A stretch of 64,000 nucleotides of DNA from Mesorhizobium sp. PAMC28654 (GTDB taxonomy: Bacteria; Pseudomonadota; Alphaproteobacteria; Rhizobiales; Rhizobiaceae). A program made the translations under genes and the position numbers. This document shows, piece after piece, positions 47,809 through 54,892 of the stretch (position 1 is its first letter; every line of letters begins with the position of its first letter). Below the pieces are notes generated by a model. It had not been told where the DNA came from and made no database searches. It worked only from the letters and a program-made list of their open reading frames with translations. Where the stretch lies: assembly GCF_020616515.1 (NCBI RefSeq), contig NZ_CP085135.1:2046001-2110000 (forward strand). Direction: 5' to 3'.

Positions 47809-48611
47809 ACCGACCCACCCTTGAACAACCGCCCCAATCCCGCGAAGCGCCCAGCTTTGACGGCGCCAGTTTTCGCATGCGCCTTGCCAATGGGCTCAAG
47901 CGGACGGTTCGCCAATATGTCGCTCGGGCGCTTCACCACCATACTGTAGACCTCATCTTCCCCGCATCGCTTCGCCGCAGCGACAACCGCCTGAGACAGC
48001 CCGGGCCGCCGCCGCCTGGCGCCATGGGTATCGGACGCAATAATATCCACTCTACCTTCGTCTATCAGCTTTTCCGAATAGTAAAGTGCCGAACGCCCGA
48101 AAGCACCGATAACTGAGTCGGCGGTAATCTGGATAAGACATCCTGCCGCGTTCAATCTTTCAACAACATCGTAATTGGCCTTGATCCAGGTCAGGCGCTC
48201 GGGATGCGTAAGAATCGGGACGAAGCCGGAATCTATGAGCCGCGCCACAAGATCTTCCAGGCGCGGCGGCAGAACATGATGCGGTGGCTCGAACAGGAAA
48301 TAGCGGGAGCCGTTCAATGTCGGCACGGCACCATCAGCCAATCGCTCGGGAAGATCAGGCGCCACATGAACATCCGCGCCAACATACAGCGAAAGCGGTA
48401 TGCCGGCATCGCGCAACTCCTGTTCCAAGGCCCGAACGGCGCGGGTGATATTCGCGGTTCCGTTCTCATAAATGCCCGGCGTGACATGCGGCGTGCACGC
48501 CATCTCGGTCGTCCCATCCGCCACCGCCTGCCGCGCCATCTGGAGCGATTCAGCAAGACTTGGCGAACCGTCGTCGAGACCCGGCAGGATATGGGAATGC
48601 AGATCGATCAT
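47805..48611 (-). CDS. PHP-family tyrosine phosphatase (CpsB/CapC/YwqE type)
   Basis: The 268-residue Mn-dependent phosphatase starts at the ATG at 48611. Metal ligands appear in MIDLHSHILPGLDDG, EMACTPHVTPGIY, PILTHPERL and DIIASDTHGARRR. This family dephosphorylates BY-kinases in Firmicutes; Gram-negative bacteria more often use a low-molecular-weight phosphatase (Wzb). Its coupling to the Wza and Wzc genes indicates that it acts on the Wzc tyrosine tail. A terminator-like hairpin lies upstream, so expression may be independent of or attenuated from the FecR-like genes. Confidence 0.92.
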   Translation of the reverse strand: MIDLHSHILPGLDDGSPSLAESLQMARQAVADGTTEMACTPHVTPGIYENGTANITRAVRALEQELRDAGIPLSLYVGADVHVAPDLPERLADGAVPTLNGSRYFLFEPPHHVLPPRLEDLVARLIDSGFVPILTHPERLTWIKANYDVVERLNAAGCLIQITADSVIGAFGRSALYYSEKLIDEGRVDIIASDTHGARRRRPGLSQAVVAAAKRCGEDEVYSMVVKRPSDILANRPLEPIGKAHAKTGAVKAGRFAGLGRLFKGGSV

Positions 48612-48663
48612 TAGCGTCTCTCGCTGCTCCGAGACAAAGCAGCCATTCCACCCCGGCAAAAGA

Positions 48664-48699
48664 CAAATGCGTCACCCGCGATGGCGAATGACGCATTTG
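48664..48699 (-). terminator. Rho-independent terminator or attenuator after the first FecR-like gene
   Basis: Inverted repeats CAAATGCGTCA (48664-48674) and TGACGCATTTG (48689-48699) enclose a 14-base loop. On the minus strand they are followed by TCTTTT. The hairpin lies 30 bp after the stop of the FecR-like gene and 52 bp before the phosphatase start, so it could uncouple the abundant secreted proteins from the export genes. An antiterminator such as the NusG-like factor could modulate it. Confidence 0.65.
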
Positions 48700-48728
48700 A
48701 CAAAATCAAACAAGACGGCTGACGTCGG

Positions 48729-49229
48729 CTACCTGCTGACGGAATTGTCGTCATCTTGCAGGCTGAGGATCAGTGCCGCCGCGCCGCCGATAGCGCCACC
48801 GCCCAGCAGCACCGGCACCAGATCAGGCCCCGAGCTGGCAGGCACGACCGTGGCCTCGGGCGTATTGAGCGAGACGCACATGCCACCCTCCACCGGATCA
48901 ACCTTCACGGTCGCGTTCGCGGGAACATCGAGCGCGCAATTCGCGCCAACGCTCAGCAACGCGGAAGCCTGCGCCCCTGTCATGATGCGCGCGCCGGAAT
49001 AGACTGGCGCTTCACCCTTCACCGGCGCGTAACCACCAGCCTGGGACATCCGCACATCGCCGTTGACCTGCGTGATGTTGCCGACGGCGCTGCCGGCCAC
49101 GGGCATCGCCGCGAGGCAGGAGCACGATTTCGCGGCCTGCGCGAATGCGCCTCCCGATGCCGAAAAAGAAGCGCCGGCAATCACTGCCACGAAGGCGAAG
49201 CCAACCCCAAGCCGATGACAAACTTTCAT
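48729..49229 (-). CDS. Secreted FecR-like domain protein 1 with C-terminal hydrophobic tail
   Basis: The protein has 166 residues from the ATG at 49229 (AGGGG seven bases upstream). A signal peptide ends at GGAFA, followed by a CxC motif (SCSCLAA). A FecR-like beta domain (VGNITQVNGDVRMSQAGGYA, RIMTGAQASALLSVGANCAL, then DVPANATVKV) leads to a linker with VPAS, a hydrophobic stretch (LLGGGAIGGAAALILSL) and an acidic tail QDDDNSVSR. The next gene is a diverged paralog with the same plan. Function is unknown; a periplasmic or surface role in polysaccharide assembly is inferred from location only. Confidence 0.72.
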   Translation of the reverse strand: MKVCHRLGVGFAFVAVIAGASFSASGGAFAQAAKSCSCLAAMPVAGSAVGNITQVNGDVRMSQAGGYAPVKGEAPVYSGARIMTGAQASALLSVGANCALDVPANATVKVDPVEGGMCVSLNTPEATVVPASSGPDLVPVLLGGGAIGGAAALILSLQDDDNSVSR

Positions 49230-49418
49230 GTACACCCCTTTTAGAACCCCGCCCCGCCAGGGCAAACCACATCGCGCCAATCAAAAGCTAAAGCGATATG
49301 GTTAACGAACCAGATAAACCACATTGCTTGGCGCCGGAATACTCACCCCAATCAAATCCAATCGTCGCGACCATGCCCCACCAAGGGCGGAACAGCTGCG
49401 TGGCCGCGACCATATACC

Positions 49419-49901
49419 TTAGCGGCTGACGCCGTTGCCATCATCCTGCGTTGCCGCGAGCACGCCACTGGTGAGAAGCGCGCCCGAGAAAATCGCTTCA
49501 GGCGGACCAAACCCGCCACCACCGTTCGACGGAATGGCAGCCGTATGCTCCGAGCCCACGACCCTGAGACAGATGTTGTTCTCGACGCGGGAAATATCGA
49601 GGCTCGAATTCGCAGGCACATCAAGATTGCAGCCGCCGACACGGACGGATGCAACCCCCTTGGGGCCGACCACGACACGACTGCCGAAATCCAGGGCGCT
49701 TCCCGCCTTGGCAGGACCATAACCAGCCGTCTGCGCCACCATCACGTCGCCATCGACGCGCAGGATGGACCCGATCGCGCTTGCCGACCCCTGGTAGGCG
49801 GTCGCGCAGCCGCATGCCGCCTCCTCGGCGAATGACGAAACCGGACCCAATGCAACAGTAGCGACAAATCCGGCCAGCGCGCTTTTCATAACAAGGTTCA
49901 T
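49419..49901 (-). CDS. Secreted FecR-like domain protein 2, paralog of the downstream gene
   Basis: The 160-residue protein has a signal peptide ending at VSSFA, then a CxC motif (ACGCATA), a FecR-like domain (IGSILRVDGDVMVAQTAGYG, SRVVVGPKGVASVRVGGCNL, DVPANSSLDI), a Gly-rich linker, a hydrophobic segment (SGALLTSGVLAATQ) and the tail QDDGNGVSR. Shared with the paralog are CxC, GDV, GY.P.K, C.LDVPAN and the D-D-N-x-VSR end. The two genes are separated by 189 bp. They probably arose by tandem duplication. No enzyme motif is visible. Confidence 0.7.
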   Translation of the reverse strand: MNLVMKSALAGFVATVALGPVSSFAEEAACGCATAYQGSASAIGSILRVDGDVMVAQTAGYGPAKAGSALDFGSRVVVGPKGVASVRVGGCNLDVPANSSLDISRVENNICLRVVGSEHTAAIPSNGGGGFGPPEAIFSGALLTSGVLAATQDDGNGVSR

Positions 49902-50350
49902 CTGTCTTGGATCCTCTTTATCCTACGTACCCTCGGGCACGCCCAAGTCAAAGGCACTTAAATCAGCCCGTAACAGCTTTTGACCCTAATTCCAACTCAC
50001 TTCGCACATTCCAGATGATTCTTCACCTCTGTGTGTCCGAATAACTACAGCAATTTAGCCAAACCGAATAGACCATTTCTGATTTTTGGTTACAGGAATC
50101 CAATCCAGTCAGAATCAATTCAGAATATCCTTTCAACGTGATTGTAATCAACAACAGGTTTATCGTAAGGTATACGCCGCTGTTGGTATCTATTTCTCCT
50201 AGATTGACTAAATAGAGATACTGTCGCGCACGCGAGAATTATTTTGTATTGCACTGATGACAAGGGCGCTCGCTCGTCCCCATCCCGCACTCAGGAGCCT
50301 ATTGAGTGGCGGCTGCCGGCGAAGCCCCGGGCAACCGGGCCGACGCCTCG
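49902..50350. other. AT-rich non-coding region upstream of the FecR-like genes
   Basis: 449 bp without a supported gene and markedly AT-rich compared with its neighbours (around 50030-50220). It contains an imperfect inverted repeat at 50186-50221 (GTATCT...AGATAC with CTATTT/AAATAG inside). It is the natural place for a strong promoter for the FecR-like pair, and could bind H-NS-like or MucR-type regulators, which prefer such DNA. Those ideas are inference; no box is assigned. Confidence 0.45.
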
Positions 50351-50815
50351 TCAGCAGGGCTTGTAGGCGTCGCCCGCCTGCGCTGGCTGGCCGCACAGCA
50401 TGCCGCCCTGGGTGAGCCTTGCGGCCAGATCCGCACCGTCCGGCATCAGACATTGCACAACAAAGGCGTCACCGAACCTGGACGCAACCTTGCCGTCACA
50501 AGGCGTGCCGGCGCCGACAGGCTTGCAGGCGACGCCGAGCCCCTGATAATCCCGCCGCGCCGCCTGCGTGATCAGCTGCCGCAACGCCTGCGGTTTCGTG
50601 AAGGCAGCACCGCAGAGCAGGATCTTGCGGCCGCCGACGCGCAGGTCATCAATGGATTGGATGTTGAGCTTGCCTTCGAAGGGCCGAACGACGGCAAGGC
50701 GCTTGGGGGGCGGCGGCGCGCCTTTCTGCGAGACAATGATGCCGAGAAAAGCGACAGCAAATAGAACAGTCACCAGAGTAAATATACCTACTCTCTTGAC
50801 GGAAATCGCCGTCAT
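50351..50815 (-). CDS. Membrane-anchored staphylococcal-nuclease-like protein (ExoI-like)
   Basis: The 154-residue protein from the ATG at 50815 has one N-terminal helix (VGIFTLVTVLFAVAFLGIIV) and a degenerate SNase-type domain: IDDLRVGGRKILLCGAAF at the place of the active-site strand, and VASRFGDAFVVQCLMPDGAD plus AARLTQGGMLC near the end. The usual catalytic Arg/Asp/Glu set is not clearly present, so nuclease activity is doubtful. ExoI of the Sinorhizobium succinoglycan cluster is a comparable SNase-like protein. It follows the truncated GT4 on the same strand. Confidence 0.62.
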   Translation of the reverse strand: MTAISVKRVGIFTLVTVLFAVAFLGIIVSQKGAPPPPKRLAVVRPFEGKLNIQSIDDLRVGGRKILLCGAAFTKPQALRQLITQAARRDYQGLGVACKPVGAGTPCDGKVASRFGDAFVVQCLMPDGADLAARLTQGGMLCGQPAQAGDAYKPC

Positions 50816-50838
50816 TTTACGCACACCCAAAGTACCTA

Positions 50839-51616
50839 TTAATTGATGGAATCAATCACTTTTCTATATTCTTTCAAAACTATTGCCTCATCGAATTCCC
50901 TCTCCATCTTCCGTCGCCCATTGAGACCCAGATTGTCGCGATCCCGCTTTTCCATTCGCAGCATTGCGAGCATCTTTTCTGCTAAGTCCTTCGCATCGCG
51001 AGCACGGCAAAGAAGCCCGGTGACTCCATGCTCGACGACATCTCGACATCCCGGAACGTCCGATGCGATAATGGGCTTCGCCATTGCCGACGCCTCAAGC
51101 AACGTCCGGGACAGGCCTTCCCGATAGGACGGCAACACTATGCAGTCAGAAGCCGCGATCACGTCCCGGATGTCATCCGTGGAGCCTATATAATCCACGA
51201 CGCCTTCACTCTCCCATTGAGCCACAATCTCTTTCGGTATCGCCGATCTATTATCCACTCCCAGGAAGCCGTGAAGTGTGAACTTCACGTTCTTGTATTG
51301 CTCTCGCACGATGCGTGCCGCAGATATATATTCGGCAATTCCTTTATCCCATAATATTCTACCAATAAATGAAAAACGAAAAATTTGATTTTCCTGCGCA
51401 TTCACTGTACGGAAATGCATTAGGTCCACGCCCGTCCCGGGCAAAAGAACTGAGCTTTCCTCGTCAACGAGACCCCTAAGCGTAAAAACTTCCATGTCTT
51501 CCGGATTCAAAAAGAAAACGCGAACAGCTTTCTTCAGTGATATTCTATACAAGATTTCCACGAAATGCTGAAGGGGTCCACCATTCAAAAATACAGTTCC
51601 CAACCCCTCTACGCTA
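50839..51616 (-). pseudogene. Family 4 glycosyltransferase, N-terminus removed by IS630 copy 3
   Basis: From the TA (51615-51616) the frame reads SVEGLGTVFLNGGPLQHFVE and continues through a complete C-terminal GT-B domain: FSFIGRILWDKGIAEYISAA, the donor-site block VLPSYREGLSRTLLEASAMA and KPIIASDVPGCRDVVEHG. The first 100 or so residues, forming the acceptor domain, are missing. On the other side of the IS lies an unrelated ABC transporter fragment, so the intervening DNA was lost. A start within the IS end exists (ATG at 51633) but would give a half enzyme. Confidence 0.85.
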
Positions 51617-51629
51617 GAGCAGAATCTGA

Positions 51630-52196
51630 TCATTCCGGCTCATATCCTGTTGCGGCGAAGTAGTTGGCGCACTCGGTTGGTGTGAAGCAAGGCAGTGCGG
51701 CGCTGATGGTATCCCACAATTCCGCGACGGTTCGTGCGGCGGCTTTGCGTAGAATCGATTTCAGCTTGGAAAAGGCGTTCTCGATCGGGTTGAAGTCGGG
51801 GGAATAGGGCGGGAGGAACATCATCCTTGCGCCGGTTGCTTCGATCGCCACACGGGCGGCTGCGCTTTTGTGCGCCGGCAGGTTGTCGAGGATCACGACA
51901 TCGTCGGGCCGCAGCGTCGGCACGAGAACCTGCTCGACATAGGCGACAAACCATTCGCCAGTCATCGGGCCGTCCAGGACCATTGGCGCGGTCATGCCAG
52001 TGAGGCGCAGGGCGCCGGTGAACGTCGTCGTCTTCCAATGGCCATGCGGGATTGGCGATCGGCACCGCATCCCGCGCTTCGTGCGCCCCCGCAGTCGAGC
52101 CATCTTTGTCGAGGCTCCGGTCTCGTCGATGAAGACCAGATGCTCGGGATCAAGATCGGGCTGGGCGTCGAACCAGGCGTTTCGTCGCGCCGCCAC
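51630..52196 (-). CDS. IS630-family transposase, OrfB, copy 3
   Basis: This 188-residue DDE part is identical in translation to the other copies, with acidic motifs FIDETGAS, ILDNLPAH and YSPDFNPIE intact. Confidence 0.9.
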   Translation of the reverse strand: MAARRNAWFDAQPDLDPEHLVFIDETGASTKMARLRGRTKRGMRCRSPIPHGHWKTTTFTGALRLTGMTAPMVLDGPMTGEWFVAYVEQVLVPTLRPDDVVILDNLPAHKSAAARVAIEATGARMMFLPPYSPDFNPIENAFSKLKSILRKAAARTVAELWDTISAALPCFTPTECANYFAATGYEPE

Positions 52197-52579
52197 GTCT
52201 GGCCGCTCCTGCTCGCTGGCGTGCGCCGTTTTTTTTTGAAGGTCATGGAGTGACGATCGAGAAACCGCCAGATCGTGCTCGTCGCAAACGACGCGCCATG
52301 CTCCTGTCGCAGCAACTCGGCGAGTTCGACCAGCGTGATGTCCACCCGCCTCTCGATCGCCGCCAGGATGATGTCGCGATACGCTTCAACGCGGTGGGAC
52401 CGCCTGTCGCCGCCCTGCGGCTTTGCGCAGGTGGCTCCGGTCTCGCGCCATTCCCGGACCCAACGCACCGAGCTTGCCGCCGCCACGCCAAATCGCGCCG
52501 CTGCCGCCCGTCGCGACAGGCCGCCATCAACCGCTGCGACCACCCGAGCCCGCAAATCTTCCGATAAGGATTTCGCCAT
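51992..52579 (-). CDS. IS630-family transposase, OrfA, copy 3 (A9 variant)
   Basis: The N-terminal 114 residues equal those of the other copies. With nine A the zero frame becomes a different 195-residue product with a non-conserved tail. A -1 shift on A9 would restore the frame leading into the conserved segment (HASEQERPDVAARRNAWFD) and OrfB, the classical recoding arrangement. The A8 copies cannot do this with a -1 shift. This copy may therefore be the productive one. Confidence 0.85.
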   Translation of the reverse strand: MAKSLSEDLRARVVAAVDGGLSRRAAAARFGVAAASSVRWVREWRETGATCAKPQGGDRRSHRVEAYRDIILAAIERRVDITLVELAELLRQEHGASFATSTIWRFLDRHSMTFKKKRRTPASRSGQTWRRDETPGSTPSPILIPSIWSSSTRPEPRQRWLDCGGARSAGCGADRQSRMAIGRRRRSPAPCASLA

Positions 52580-52671
52580 GCCATGCCGGCCTCCGAATCC
52601 AGCAGATATGCTGAATCAGATTTCCAATCCCAACGAAACCCCTATCGATTCTATCCGCTCGGATTTTGCTC

Positions 52672-52977
52672 TAGCAGCAACCGCACCGCACCGGCCAGGA
52701 CCGCCGATAGTGCAAAGACCAGTGCCGCCGCCGCGACGATCTTCGTCGGCGTGTCGAGGCCGACCCTTTCCAGGGCTGAACTGATCGCGCCTAGAGCGAG
52801 CGCCTTCTGTGGATTGGCGATCAAGGCCAGGAAAGGCAGGATAGCACCGATCGACACCAATTCAGCCAAGGCGCCGGCGAGCATCAGCGCTAAAACCGGG
52901 ACAAGCTGCCGGCGACGCTTGCGCGAAATATGCGAAAACATTTCGCGCAGGGCGGAAAACATCGAGCGGCTCTTCAC
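52672..52977 (-). pseudogene. ABC exporter/flippase, N-terminal fragment cut by IS630 copy 3
   Basis: The GTG at 52977 overlaps the upstream stop (GTGA); an ATG at 52962 is an alternative. About 100 codons encode a cytosolic start (FSALREMFSHISRKRRRQLV) and the first transmembrane helices (PVLALMLAGALAELVSIGAI, LPFLALIANP), the pattern of PglK/MsbA-like ABC half-transporters in polysaccharide clusters. The rest of the membrane domain and the whole ATPase are missing. Loss would remove the lipid-linked-oligosaccharide flippase of this locus, unless the Wzm/Wzt-type pair at 27387 is used. Confidence 0.8.
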
Positions 52978-53309
52978 GCGGGAGCACCGTCCTTGAAGTA
53001 CGCCCGATACCAATCCACAAGCCGCCCGACCGGCCGGTTAGCCTTGTCTATCGGCGTCGGAAACGTGACGATGAAGATACCGCATTCTCGCAGATCGGCC
53101 TTGTGGGCGGTAAATTTCAGGCGCGATGCCGCACTGATGTCGTCGCGGCTGGCTTCGAGAGTATAATCGTCACCATGCAGCAAGGCGTCTATCCTGCGCT
53201 GATTAATGTCGAAACCAACCACATCCGTCGTCGCGCCAAAGGCAATTGCCAAAGGCAATCCCACATAGCTAGGCGCGACGATGCCTATCTTTTTGGAATC
53301 CAGATTCAT
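52974..53309 (-). pseudogene. Fusion remnant: UDP-sugar dehydrogenase N-terminus joined to epimerase C-terminus
   Basis: The 111-residue frame opens MNLDSKKIGIVAPSYVGLPL, clearly the Rossmann start of a WbpO/TviB-type UDP-N-acetylhexosamine 6-dehydrogenase. It continues to ADLRECGIFIVTFPTPIDKA. After KANR it changes to PVGRLVDWYRAYFKDGAPA, the typical C-terminus of a CapI-type NAD-dependent sugar epimerase. An in-frame deletion has thus fused the beginning of one gene to the end of the next. The glycine-rich loop also reads APSYVG instead of the usual GLGYVG. Neither activity can survive. It links GTGA to the ABC fragment, preserving the former gene order dehydrogenase-epimerase-exporter. Confidence 0.82.
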
Positions 53310-53362
53310 TTTGTCTCTTGCGCTAGCAATCTCAATGTTTGTGATGACGTCAAACCGGCCGG

Positions 53363-54664
53363 CTATTTCGCGCCAAAGCCGGTCAACATGGTTTTGACGG
53401 TGCGAAACACGATCAAGACGTCGAGCCAGGGCGAGAAATTCTTGATGTAGTAGAAGTCGTAGTGGAGCTTTTCCAAAACTTCCTCAACCGCCGCCACGTG
53501 GCCCTGGTTGACCTGCGCCCATCCGGTAATGCCGGGCCGAACGATGTGCCTGTAGCGGTAGAACGGCAGTTCCGCCTCATACCACCGCGACAGAACGAGC
53601 GCTTCGGGGCGCGGCCCGATCCAGCTCATTTCGCCGCGCAGGATGTTGATGGCCTGCGGCAACTCGTCGATCCGCGATTTTCTGAGGAGCCGCCCAAGGC
53701 GCGTGATGCGCGTATCACCAGCCTTGGTGATCGCCTTTTCCTTTTCGTCGCCGGCGGGAGCGGCGAGCCGCATCGTCCTGAACTTGTAGACCGTGCAGAC
53801 GTTGCCCCTGTAGCCCATCCTGTCCTGGCTGAACAAAGCCGGGCCACGGGATTCAAGCCTGATCGCGAGCGCCACCAATCCAAACACCGGCGAAAAAACG
53901 ACAAGGACGAACAGCGCCGCCATCCAGTCGATCGCCTGCTTTATCTTGAGGTAGGCCTGGTTCGGGTTCAGTGACCCAAGCGTGTTCTCGGAGAGATGCT
54001 CGATCTCGACGCGCTCAGTGAGCGACTCGGTGATCTGCTTGACATGGTAGACGGGCGTTCCCGACAGCGCGCGGTCGGCAATGTAGCGCTCCCACTCGTC
54101 CGACAGGTCGGCGCGAAGGTCGGCCACCACGCCACTGGCATATTGCACAATCTCGTCGGGCGACCGGATCCAGTGCCAGCTCACGCCCGAAATGCTTTCG
54201 AGCTTGTCGACATCGCCACCGGGAATGATGCCCAGGCGATAAGGATCAAGCCGCCGGGTGGCAAGGCTCAGGCCAAAATACCACAGTGTCGACTGGATGA
54301 AGCTGGCCGCCGCCTGAAACCGGCTGTAATCGATGCGGAAGAAGAAAATGGTCAGGAACACCACGCAGTAGGACAAGGCGAAGGTCGGCAGGATGTAGCC
54401 GGTGGCCGCCACGCCGGGGAAATTGCCGATACGCTTGTGGGCCAGGTATCCTGTCGTATGCGCAATGAACGCCGCGGCAATCGTCATCTGCATGTTGGGT
54501 GAGACGATCACCTCCGGATCGAATGACATCCGGATCAACGCCGGCAGCGCGATCGCAAACGTCAGCCCGCCCAGCAACTGGAAGCGCATCCGCAGCAGCA
54601 GATGCCTTTGGTTGGGCAGGTTCATGGTGGAGGCGTTCAGGTTTGTCAGGTCGTACCCTGTCAA
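53363..54664 (-). CDS. Exopolysaccharide polyprenyl glycosylphosphotransferase (ExoY/WbaP family)
   Basis: The 433-residue protein initiates polysaccharide synthesis by moving a sugar-1-phosphate (often glucose or galactose) to undecaprenyl phosphate. The N-terminal half has four to five hydrophobic helices and a CoA-binding-like domain. The C-terminal half carries the re-entrant helix (LFVLVVFSPVFGLVALAIRL) and the catalytic blocks VYKFRTMRL, SRIDELPQAINILRGEMSWI, GPRPEAL and GITGWAQVNQG. Starts at 54664 and 54625 are both possible. It follows the NusG-like gene after a 228-bp leader containing the ops-like site. It appears intact. Confidence 0.92.
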   Translation of the reverse strand: MTGYDLTNLNASTMNLPNQRHLLLRMRFQLLGGLTFAIALPALIRMSFDPEVIVSPNMQMTIAAAFIAHTTGYLAHKRIGNFPGVAATGYILPTFALSYCVVFLTIFFFRIDYSRFQAAASFIQSTLWYFGLSLATRRLDPYRLGIIPGGDVDKLESISGVSWHWIRSPDEIVQYASGVVADLRADLSDEWERYIADRALSGTPVYHVKQITESLTERVEIEHLSENTLGSLNPNQAYLKIKQAIDWMAALFVLVVFSPVFGLVALAIRLESRGPALFSQDRMGYRGNVCTVYKFRTMRLAAPAGDEKEKAITKAGDTRITRLGRLLRKSRIDELPQAINILRGEMSWIGPRPEALVLSRWYEAELPFYRYRHIVRPGITGWAQVNQGHVAAVEEVLEKLHYDFYYIKNFSPWLDVLIVFRTVKTMLTGFGAK

Positions 54665-54810
54665 TCTTTAGACTTGGCGATTTTGGATTTGCAGCCGCCC
54701 GGTCGCGGCATGGTCACCTGAATGAGCGGCACCGGACACTTGTATATGTCCTGGATCGGTCAAGTCCGCTTCAGCCAGACTTGTATTAGCAGTTACTTTA
54801 TCAAATAACG

Positions 54811-54818
54811 GCTACCGC
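54811..54818 (-). promoter_or_regulatory. ops-like element in the exopolysaccharide operon leader
   Basis: On the minus strand the leader reads GTGCGGTAGCCGTT. The core GCGGTAGC equals the core of the enterobacterial ops site (GGCGGTAGCGT) that recruits RfaH to paused polymerase. It lies 75 bp after the NusG-like gene and about 147 bp before the glycosylphosphotransferase start, on the transcribed strand. A short GC hairpin (54822-54837, CGGGT/ACCCG) lies directly 5' of it. An 8-base match can be chance, so this is a candidate only. Confidence 0.4.
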
Positions 54819-54892
54819 ACTCCCGGGTGAAAACCCGAAAGCTTATTCTTCTACACTTTACACCACACACACCGAGTACTGACGCTCTCCGG

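Larger units (their letters stand above)
51617..52671 (-). mobile_element. IS630-family insertion sequence, copy 3
   Basis: The 1055-bp element lies opposite to copies 1 and 2, with TA at 51615-51616 and 52672-52673. It is one base longer than the others because its A run has nine instead of eight. The flanks are different genes (ABC exporter and GT4), both truncated at the IS, so this copy sits on a deletion or recombination junction. Confidence 0.95.
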
